This document shows, piece after piece, positions 8,340 through 16,300 of a stretch of DNA of 18,428 nucleotides. The translations under genes and the position numbers were made by a program. The notes beneath the pieces were generated by a model that saw nothing but the letters and a program-made list of their open reading frames with translations, ran no database searches and was not told the origin of the DNA. The stretch's first letter is position 1, and each line of letters begins with the position of its first letter. This stretch comes from Gelatoporia subvermispora B (taxonomy: Eukaryota; Basidiomycota; Agaricomycetes; Polyporales; Gelatoporiaceae): assembly GCA_000320605.2 (NCBI GenBank), contig KB445792.1, positions 2,332,266 through 2,350,693 on the forward strand, read 5' to 3'.

Positions 8340-10503
8340 TCAAGGACGTGCTGGACGACGCCTCTTTGGCCGCTTTGGAGGATTCCCCTGAGATCCATTG
8401 TTCGGACCCTGAGGCTCGTTTGCACGTCTCGTTGACGCACGAGTGATCCTCCGGGTAGATCCTGCAGGTCCCGCGTTATTGAGAAAAGTTTCAGCCATTA
8501 CGGACGGTCCTGGGATGGACGGCGGGGCTACCGAATTGACTTCATGCGCACGTTGTGCAGCGGAGGCAACAGTCCAGGAGCCTGCATCTGTTGGTCTCAG
8601 GATAAAACTACCCCATCCAGACACAGCTGGTGCACGGTGCGCAGCCTCTTCTCCTGGTATTCGCGGTGGCCGGGGCTCAGAGACTGGAGGCAGAAGTGGG
8701 GGATATCGGTGAGGAAGTAACAATGTTTGCTCGTCCATCTCAGTTTTAAGCCTTCGTGCAGCGGCTGCTTCATCTGCGCTTGAGATACTTAGGCGCGATA
8801 GCTCTCGTGCAGTTCTGTCTTCATACAACTCCCGGCCTGTTGCAGCAATATGTGTCTGACCGGTCGCCACAGTCATACCATGTCTCTAAACAGCGATGTT
8901 AAGTGGTGTCCTGCGCTTGTGAGTCCGAATAACGCACAGTACTCACATCTTCGGCGTCGTTGGCTTGTTTGGATCTAAGCATAGGTTCGATGCCAGTATC
9001 AATGTTGAGTGGTCTGTTGGGGAGTGGAGGCGTCATTGTAGCATAAGATACTCCTGAGAGATGGAGTATCCATGGTGAGCTGCCATGGACCATCCATACC
9101 TAAGTAAATTGCATACATACCATCGTCATCATCCCTAGCTCTCTTTCTTGGAATCATTGTATCTGGTGATTTCCGGTCCAAGTCCGCATCACGAGGTCGT
9201 CTGCCCAAACATTGATGGCCGTCCGGTCCATTGACCAGGCTCAATGCAGGCTCTTCATGACCAGATGTGAGCCTTGGTAAGCCTTCACGATCGGTATGAG
9301 TCGTCTGATTATAAGCGTTGTAAAAGACCCGGAGACCACGTTCATGAGGAGAATCAGGTGGAGGTGGAGCACCGCGCAGCATGAGGTATCTCCTCGTCGC
9401 CCCTGATCAAAAATGAGGTGTGACATCGGGTTATACAGTAGGAAAGTCCGCACCATCATTTTCGGGCACAGTGTGTCAACTACACTTGAGCGAATTTTCG
9501 GCTCGTAAACATGCGTACGCAAGATCACGCAGTTGATCTTTCAAGAGCTTCTCTATCGTCTTCGTCTTATCTCCCTGTCCCGGAAATGGGACCCCTTCTG
9601 GCCAGCCTTCAATGAAGAGATTGTATTTCGCCAAAAGGCTGGGCATGGTTTGCCACGGGAATCGGACCAAGTCGATCTCCAGCACACCAGATCCAGTGGC
9701 TTCTCCAGATTCAGTAGCTTCGATAGACCCCGCGGCCTCCGCTATCATGAGCATATCAGTAGGCGACTATGATGAGAAGAAAGGAGCACTGACTCAATGA
9801 AAGTAACAGATGCCCCTTGATGAAGAGGAGTAGCCCATTTCTGGGAGTTTTGTCAATTGCATCATATTGCAACCTGTAAGTAGGGTCCATTTTTTCGCGC
9901 AGGACACTGTACCATTTGTACGCAGCCTTGAACCCTTTTGTAAAGGGATCTAGATCTCCGCCCTACATTTTCGTCAGATCCACTCATCTGGAAGAATTCG
10001 GAGTCGTACATCAATGGTTGAAGTGTCTGGCATGCCGCGGTGCTCGTAGAATGCCTTGAGGGTCTTCCCGCCCGCTGCCACGGACGTCCCGGCTTGGAAA
10101 GACTTGTGTATGAAGTCAAGCAGAGCCATGGATATCGCCACGGATGGCTCGCTGGGTGTGGTAGGAAACATGCCTGCGCGCACGAGCGCCCTGCACAGAG
10201 GATTGCAGTGGCAAAACACGATCCTGACGTCCTCGTAGTCTAACAACCCACGCGTGAAGTATCAGTAGAACCGAATAACATGTATTATGACTTACGGTCC
10301 CAGAACAGGAGAGACATATACTGTTCACCCCGTCGGCATCCTTTGACTCTGCAGGCGACCGCACACGGGAAAGCGTTTGATATGGGTTTGCCTTTAGACT
10401 CTCTTAGATAGTCCCTCAGAGGTCCCTCAAGTGTATCTAAGAGGCGTCTCCAATTGGCCGACGAGTTGTTGATGACTTCGCTAGCTTTCTTTCGTGTCGC
10501 CAT
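8340..10503 (-). CDS. CxC cysteine-cluster protein (KDZ-transposase-associated type) lacking a transposase domain
   Basis: Exons on the minus strand: 10503-10296, 10239-10010, 9962-9794, 9741-9519, about 9389-9121, 9053-8947, 8885-8340 (TGA), roughly 583 residues. Introns are 47-67 nt except the fourth (9390-9518), whose ends are uncertain (9403-9510 is an alternative). A cysteine cluster spans residues 47-85 (Cys47, 51, 56, 79, 81, 85) and is followed by LVRAGMFPTTPSEPSVAISM, the pattern of CxC domains found at the N-terminus of KDZ transposases in mushrooms. Next come KAAYKWYSVLREKM and FPWQTMPSLLAKYNLFIEGW (then PEGVPFPG), the latter a motif I associate with agaricomycete uncharacterised proteins. 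The C-terminal half is low complexity with two likely NLSs (PRKRARDDDD; PPKRPKRRR). No DDE transposase core is present. A nuclear, perhaps nucleic-acid-binding role is inference; it could be a domesticated or truncated transposon relative. Confidence 0.62.
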
Positions 10504-10897
10504 TCGCAAATACTGTCAGGATTGAATTTGTCGACGTGGGCAGCGAGATCTACAAAGTCACCAGCACAACTCGGCTCAGGCCGGAATAATCCTCTAAATC
10601 AGCCGTGAGAATAGCTGTCTAAGTTACTTCTGCCCGAAGCAGAATTTCCACCAAGCATGGACAAGGGCGTGGTGACGGTATGAGCCTGTCTCAGAAAATC
10701 GATGCAGCGGAATATCCAAGGTGAGTCGGAATCATTAAAGAGCAGTGGAGGAGCCTGATCGTTCGAGATGACCGAGTGAGAGAACATCGTGGTCGTCGTT
10801 TTGTCCTAACCTGGAGGTGTGTCCGACGCGCGCCGCGTCGGTGGCGCTAAATCCGTCCATTGCGACACGTGACCCAACTTTCTTGCTCTCTTCCAAC
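10504..10897. promoter_or_regulatory. Divergent intergenic region, shared promoter
   Basis: These 394 bases separate the divergent starts of the CxC protein gene (10503, minus) and the small mitochondrial protein gene (10898, plus), so both promoters should lie here. A 62-codon minus-strand frame (10787-10599) shows no motif and I could not splice it into the CxC gene. I see no repeat or RNA gene. Confidence 0.5.
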
Positions 10898-11497
10898 ATG
10901 TCCGCACCAAACGCACTGCGGCAGTCCTTGCGTCGGACATGCTCACAACGACGACATGCGTCCACCGTCCCTAAACACCCCCGACTCCCCCCCAAGACAA
11001 GGCCCCTCGCTCACAGCGAGCTCCCGCCTGAGAAGATGCGCGCTCTTGTGAACCTCTACCACCAATGCGACACCTTCATCACCCCCGAAAACCTCTCAGA
11101 CGAGATCGACAACGCCTTTGTCTACGCCCCGGCGGAGAGGAGGCTCAACTTCAGCCGCGAGAAGTCGCACGGCATGCTCGTAGCCGAACGGAAGGCACGA
11201 CAGGAGACACCGGAACATGCTCAGATATCTGACATGTCGACCCCGTTGGAGGTCAGCGCTTGGAGTGCTGTGCAGCCAAAGCGAGTTATGCAGGTACAGC
11301 GTGCGCTGTATGGGCTAGACGACAACGATCGGCCTGGCTTGGAGTACCTGAAGGACAATGCGAAGAGGATATTAGAACAGAACAAGGAGGACCTCGCTGA
11401 CTCGCAGCCCGTGTCCCGTGAACCACAGCGGCTGGCGGTAAGATCTTCTTTTCGTAAACTCCACCCTTATCTAAGGCTGTTTTTCTAGAGTGATTGA
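10898..11497 (+). CDS. Small predicted mitochondrial protein, function unknown
   Basis: Exons 10898-11437 and 11489-11497 give 182 residues. The GTAAGA donor at 11438 and TTTTTCTAG acceptor ending at 11488 define a 51-nt intron, and the last exon holds only Ser, Asp and TGA. The N-terminus (MSAPNALRQSLRRTCSQRRHAST) is rich in Arg, Ser and Ala without acidic residues, the form of a mitochondrial import presequence, with likely cleavage near RRHAST. The mature part is soluble and charged, with a predicted helical segment (ELPPEKMRALVNLYHQCDTF) and a Lys/Glu-rich C-terminus (LEYLKDNAKRILEQNKEDL). No catalytic motif or known family was recognised; a mitochondrial ribosome or respiratory assembly role would be guesswork. 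Its stop lies 64 bases from the stop of the convergent sirtuin gene, so the 3' UTRs probably overlap. Confidence 0.7.
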
Positions 11498-11561
11498 TGC
11501 TACATTTACTACTACACTATATTGCATCCCCTTCCGCTTCGGGGATCATCTCTACGGACGG

Positions 11562-12637
11562 TCACTTGTCCAAGCCTAGCGCCTTTGGCAATGTTTCTTC
11601 GCATGGACCAAGAAAGAGAAAGTCTGCCGTCTCATCACCCTCGCTGCGATCCAGATTGAATACGGCGACATTCCCATCGTGGTCCTGAACCTCGGATGCG
11701 AAGCCTGCCGCGGGATATACCTGAATCCTGGAGATGAGCTTCCTTGGCCCCATGCTTAGATGCGATCACCACTAACAGTAGACGATGTCCCGACGACGAG
11801 ACACAAGTCCGCCTCGTCGACCAATTTGATGATAGCGTCCATATGATGCGGCTGCTCACCGAACCATACTACGCCTGGTCGCGCGAGAGCGCCGCACTTC
11901 GAACAGCGCGGAAGGTCCTCGAGCGGAATCTCGGGCTCAATCACTCCTTTCTCAACAAGCTCCTCTGTCCCTGCCAGTGCCGCGCAGATCGGAGAAGAGA
12001 AGTCGAGCGAACGGTGCCCACACCCGCGCGCTGTGCACACGACATCGAACAGCCTTCCGTGCATCTCTAGCATCACTGGCTGGCTCGTCGCCTGCAGCTC
12101 CTCACCTAGTACGGGCTTCGTCGCCACCACGCTATTCAGAGAGCGTTGGCTGAGGCCGTCCACGTTCTGCGTGATCAGTGTGAACGATGCGTCGGGAGAT
12201 ATCTGGTGCCTAAGAGATGGCACAGAAAATGCCGCCAGTGCAAGATGCGCAGCATTAGGCTGTGCGCTGAGTGCCCTGCGCGTTGTGTGTGAGTGTGTGG
12301 ACTTGACCCAAGGAATGCCACTTTACTTCTCTCGTCGGTAGTGGTAGAACTGCCACACACGCGAAGGATTAGCATGGAATGCCTCCGGCGTTGCCAAGCT
12401 CATGGCATCGTACTTCCTCCACATTCCCCCTGTTCCTCTGAACGTGGGTATACCTATACTTCATCAACGTCGTGTTGGTGGTTCGATTGTTTGTGCAGCG
12501 CAGTCAAATCGTTATATGTATGCTTACTGACCTGAGGCGGCGGAGAGGCCTGCGCCTGCAACGGCAATAATATTCTTCGAACGCTTCAGCACCTCAGTGA
12601 ACGCGGACATATCGCTCGAAGGCAGTTGTTCAGACAT
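11562..12637 (-). CDS. Class III sirtuin, SIRT5-like NAD-dependent protein deacylase
   Basis: Exons 12637-12532, 12453-12327, 12275-11777 and 11720-11562 (TGA) give 296 residues, the usual length for the family. Seen in order: NAD-binding [15 protein letters not shown] (about 28-42), TQNVDGL (113-119), catalytic His150 in LEMHG, zinc ligands Cys158, Cys163, Cys202 and Cys205, GVVWFGE, and GTSSTVYPAAG formed across the last intron. The YxxR pair that in SIRT5 binds acidic acyl groups is present (Tyr72 and Arg75 in FYHYRRE), so desuccinylase, demalonylase or deglutarylase activity on lysine is predicted from family knowledge. Lys acylation and metabolism in mitochondria or cytosol is the usual setting. 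The N-terminus ([10 protein letters not shown]) does not resemble a mitochondrial presequence, so cytosolic or nuclear location is possible. The third intron uses a GTTAGT donor. It converges with the small mitochondrial gene and diverges from the DUF2423 gene. Confidence 0.93.
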
Positions 12638-12962
12638 GAATATCTAGATGTTGTCGACAATGCAAGTATTGGAGTACAGTCACACTGGCGACAGACAGTC
12701 TTGACCGAGCAGCCGCGAAGGTCTGCCACCCTACTCCCCGCACAGACGCCCGAAATGAGAATGCAGCGCCACCGCACGTGATTTCGACTTTTTCGACCTG
12801 CGGGAGCGCTTCCGCACACCCAGTCTTACCGACTCACCTCGTCCTCTCCCTCTTACTCACCTCGGCTCCTCTTCCCACAAAGCACACCCAGGAGCACTCA
12901 TCCTCCGCCTTCCACACTCCTCACCACCACCCGCACCACATCACAACACCAAAACCAGCACA
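12638..12962. promoter_or_regulatory. Bidirectional promoter with pyrimidine-rich tract
   Basis: This region lies between the sirtuin start (12637, minus) and the DUF2423 gene start (12963, plus). From about 12830 to 12962 the plus strand is strongly pyrimidine-rich (repeated CTC, TCC and CAC), the usual look of 5' flanks and leaders of highly expressed fungal genes, including ribosome-related ones. The plus start sits in a good context (CACAATGGCC). No TATA box is obvious. Confidence 0.5.
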
Positions 12963-13834
12963 ATGGCCAAGTCGACCCGCTCGAAGGTCAAGCGCCACTT
13001 CCGCGCAAAGAAGCGGACGGAGGGCGTGTACGCTGCAAACGAGGCCGCGCGGCTCGCACGGCTGCACTCGAAGCTGAAGGTGATCACGACGCAAGATCGG
13101 GATGGGGACGTGCCCGTCGAGGATGACGCCGGCATGGAGGCAGAAGGTTGGTCCTGGTTCACGGGCTTTGGGCTGGTTGACCCCATGGACATATACCCCG
13201 AGAGCTTCGCACCGGGTGGGGTGCTCGTCGGTGGGAGCAGCATGGGGAGGCGTGCGGACGAAGGGACTCTGGCGCATCTTTTTTTGGGTTTGAGTTCGGA
13301 GGCATAAATGGGCAGCGGTTGACTGTTCTCTCTTCGTATAGGCGGACCTTCGCATGCAGAGGATACCGCAGAGGGCACAGGTTCGCACATCCCGTTCTCT
13401 CGCTGTAGGCCCTGTTCTCACCTATCCATCACCTCTCTGCACCTATCGTTCCCCATGGATCATTTCCCGAATGTGTATACTCTGCACCTATTATTGATCC
13501 GGCTCCTGTCAATTGTACAACATACGATACCCGTACCTTTCACATCGATTCTCTCGCTGATCAAACCACATCTTTCCATCCACACTCGCCGCTCAACATC
13601 TCACACCGCCTCACCCTACCAACGCTTCAACAACCAGATGCCATGGACCTCGACGGCGCCGCCCCTTCAACATCCACCTCCACAGAAAAGATCTCCACAC
13701 ACGGCCCGCGCAACTCGCGACGGGAACAGTGGCGGTTCGCCAAGGGCCTCGAACGCGCGCAGTCGAAGGGCACAAACCGGCAGGGCGTGCCCGCCGCGAA
13801 GCGGAAGGCGGGGCGCTCGCATCGCAGACGGTAG
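12963..13834 (+). CDS. LLP/YBL028C-like small basic nucleolar protein (DUF2423)
   Basis: Proposed exons 12963-13146, 13342-13380 and 13638-13834 keep frame and give 139 residues. The N-terminus MAKSTRSKVKRHFRAKKR with the following EGVYAANEAARL is the DUF2423 signature of learning-associated protein homologues (human LLPH, yeast YBL028C). The C-terminus is highly basic, with HGPRNSRREQWRFAKG, GTNRQGVPAAKRK and a final RSHRRR, as expected for a nucleolar or pre-60S factor. The middle is acidic (DRDGDVPVEDDAGMEAEG). The 39-nt middle exon is inferred from flanking TATAG and CAG|GTTCGC signals and exact phase conservation; exon 1 joined directly to exon 3 would also stay in frame. The introns (195 and 257 nt) are several times the local norm, and the first donor (GTTGGT) is weak. 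Without splicing, exon 1 stays open to 13307 and gives a 114-residue product with an unrelated C-terminus. Confidence 0.78.
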
Positions 13835-14315
13835 TAGCTGGGCGAGAGAGGGCGGAGGTTGTGTCTTGCTCGTGAGGTTTCGTTGGGCATTCGTTGTATA
13901 TCTCATCTGCGAGTCTGGAATGCTACTTTAAGCTTCTGCTCAAGCCGTTGTCACGCGTGAGGGTTCGTGGGCCCACAAGGGCTCGGGTGGTATAAAGGAT
14001 TGTGCAAGGTATCTAAACGACGGTATGCAACAACGCACAAGCCAAACGTATTACACGCTATATCACACAAATCATCCTCCTCTTCCCCACTTCCCCCCGC
14101 CCCAATTCAATGCTTTCTACGTCCACTCCATTGGCCCTCCTCCAGCGGGTGCGACTAAGTACCAGAGCGTAGGCGATTAATACGAGCCGGTCCCTTCGAC
14201 CGTATCCTAGGCGCATTCATTTTTGATCTATGTGCATATATGCACGACTGCACGGCTCAAGACGACGCGTGTCTTCTTTCTAGGCGATCTCAAGAGAAGA
14301 AAAAAGGGGGCGGGC
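13835..14315. other. Convergent intergenic region
   Basis: The DUF2423 gene ends at 13834 (+) and the membrane-protein gene at 14316 (-), so this stretch should hold both 3' UTRs and is less GC-rich in the middle. The frame that stays open to 14228 on the minus strand only matters if the last intron of the membrane-protein gene is retained. No other gene or repeat is seen. Confidence 0.5.
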
Positions 14316-16196
14316 TCAGACGGCGCTGTAGACGCGCGCGGGGTACGCAGGCTTTTCGAGCGAAACATCCGAGTCGTCGTTCTCCGAGACGTACAGTCGA
14401 CCGTCCTTCTTCGGCTCGTGCGTATCCGGCGACGACCTGCACGTGACGTCGTCAGCCTCTCCATCGATCGAGAAGAACCCGCGCGGATCACAGCGCGAAG
14501 CCGGCACGGGGCGCAGATATCGGGCACGTACGCAAAGTCCTCCATAACGATGTGGTCCGTGTGGACGTGCACCTCGGGGCGCGCGCCGAGCCCGCCGAGC
14601 CGCGCGGCGGGCGGGAGCTTCGACAGGCGCAGCGTCGCGCCCCCGCGCGTGATGCCTGGGGACGCGATCTGCGAGGTGCTGTGCACGTACGCGTCCGAGT
14701 GCGCGAAGGTCTGCAGGCGGATCACTGCGCGGCATGCGGTGATCGCGCTAGAGAGGGTCATGTTAGGTGAGATGTGCAAAGTGGGAGACAAGCGGCGAAG
14801 GAACGCACGCGAAGGTTGCTGCGGGGACCTGGACGGCGGTCAGTGAGAGTCCGAAGGATCGCACGGGATTAGACACGTACTGTTGTCATACTGGAAGGTG
14901 AAGCGAAGCGATGTCAGAATGTATTAGGTACAGAAAAGGCCGTGGATGTGGCACTGACACGTTCATCATAGCTAGCAGACATGTCAGTGCGTAGATAGAG
15001 CCAACGGCTAGCACAAACGCTCACCATTGAGGTTCAGGACATTGAGGATCTGTGACAATGCGTGATGAGAACTGCGAGTGAATAGCAGTGGATGCAACGT
15101 ACGGCGGGCAATGCGTTGAGACAAAATGTGACGATGAAGTATACCAGACCATCCTTGAACAGCAAGCGCCACAAATCAGAATGCGTCTGATGCCTAGTGA
15201 GCACAGCGGCGTTGAGGATCAGGATAATGGCGTCAAAGCCCATAGCTATGGCGCGCGACCTGTCAGCGCAGTTCCCAGTCCTCGTAGCGAGCCCGCTCAC
15301 TTGTGAAAAAGGTCACATTCAGGAAGACATGGTTCGTGTATGTCACGACGCAGCCCGACGTCGTCGAGTCATACTCGGACTTAAGGAGGAACATCCCACG
15401 CCATAGGAGGACCCAGTGCGCGAACGCGAGGAGACCGAGCGGGATGACGACCTTGAGCTTGCGGTCCCAGAGCGCGATGCTGCGCAGCGTGAGCCCTAAC
15501 GACCGGGCGCATTAACGGGGTGCGCATGCTTACGTGCGGAGCATGAGGCACATGGACGCGCAGAGGATAGTCATGTTGCCTGCCCACTGGGTGGGCGTCA
15601 GACATGTCACATGAAGCGCGTTGGATGATCAGACGACCCACCGAGTTGAAGAGGAAGAGCGCATTGCAGTTGATCTGGGGACCGGGTCGTATGACATATC
15701 GATGTATATGATATTAGGGTTGCGCACCGGTGTTGTGACCGACAACGATATCAAACTGAGGGCGAGTTAGCGCACGCGCCCCCAAAGAAAAACATAATGC
15801 GCACAGCCCAATCAACGCAAGCAGCAGGCAGTATCTGCAGAGGAAGAAGGGGACTGCAACTGTATTAGCCTGTCGATCACGGCTTGGGATGATGTTCGTA
15901 CTGACCCTGGGACCGGCGTTCATGAATATGAATGAACCTCGCAGACAAAATAGGAAAGTTGACTCACCAATGGCCAAGTAAACTTGCGCTTGCCGGAGAA
16001 AAGGGACCACTCGAACGCGGACGTTTGGAAGAGTTCCCAAACGTACACGCCGAAAACGGCAAACATGAGCTTCTCGAAGACCTCTAGAAAGGGCGCAAAG
16101 GCACCGCATGTCAGGCGGGCCCGACGCAGGTGCAATGGACAAAGACGACTCGCCTTCGTCGCGAGCGAGCTCGACGGGGGACGACCAGTCGACCAT
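14316..16196 (-). CDS. Seven-transmembrane protein of the common agaricomycete family, 15 exons
   Basis: Exons: 16196-16154, 16083-15968, 15906 (1 nt), 15853-15805, 15755-15728, 15674-15642, 15586-15534, 15479-15301, 15245-15103, 15049-15025, 14971-14959, 14890-14881, 14828-14809, 14747-14532, 14436-14316 (TGA). They sum to 1050 nt with every phase consistent, giving 349 residues. The product starts MVDWSSPVELARDE and has about seven hydrophobic helices: EKLMFAVFGVYVWELF, VPFFLCRYCLLLALIGLLIS, GNMTILCASMCLMLRTIALW, VVIPLGLLAFAHWVLLWRG, TTMGFDAIILILNAAVL, LLFKDGLVYFIVTFCLNALP, and MTTVPAATFAAITACRAVIR. This order and spacing match a large uncharacterised membrane family of mushroom-forming fungi, often compared with receptors. 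Plasma-membrane location and a sensory role are guesses. The soluble tail after splicing is acidic (YVSENDDSDVSLEKPAYP). Intron 1 is GC-AG (AAG|GCGAGT). The start ATG has an ACCATGG context. Confidence 0.85.
14809..15049 (-). other. Run of four consecutive microexons (25, 13, 10 and 20 nt)
   Basis: Exons 15049-15025, 14971-14959, 14890-14881 and 14828-14809 are separated by introns of 53, 68 and 52 nt with GT and AG ends and branch-like sites. Together they encode ILNVLNLNAMMNVMTTVPAA plus TFA, a segment that is colinear with the expected family sequence between two membrane helices. Confidence 0.7.
15906..15906 (-). other. Predicted single-nucleotide exon
   Basis: Between exon 2 (ending 15968) and the exon starting at 15853, a 114-nt gap breaks phase by one base if treated as one intron with the GTTGCAG acceptor. 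Splitting it into a 61-nt intron (15967-15907, GTGAGT...CCCAG) and a 52-nt intron (15905-15854, GTCAGT...CTAATACAGTTGCAG) leaves one G as an exon. That restores frame and gives WPLVPFFLCRY, the family pattern. A single intron ending at 15870 also keeps frame but inserts five unexpected residues (ANTVA). Confidence 0.5.
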
Positions 16197-16300
16197 GGTG
16201 GTAGGAAAACGAGCGGAGGGTGCGCAGGCGGTCGCGAAGGGGGAGAGACGGGAGAGAGGGAGGACCGAGGAACATTGGAGAGGGGACGCAATGAAATAGC
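16197..16300 (-). promoter_or_regulatory. Pyrimidine-rich 5' flank of the membrane-protein gene
   Basis: On the minus strand, bases about 16285-16235 are almost entirely C and T (on the plus strand GGGAGAGACGGGAGAGAGGG and similar). Such CT tracts often lie just upstream of fungal transcription starts. The tract ends about 40 nt before the proposed ATG at 16196. Confidence 0.4.

Noticed and set aside
9799..9875. Extra intron (GTTGCA...CCCAG) in the CxC gene
   Set aside because: It would be only 34 nt, and reading through keeps the frame up to the GTCAGT donor of the next 52-nt intron.
14316..16196. The membrane-protein region as a degenerate gene
   Set aside because: The apparent frame breaks resolve into a 15-exon model of exactly 1050 nt with continuous family-like sequence, so decay is not needed.
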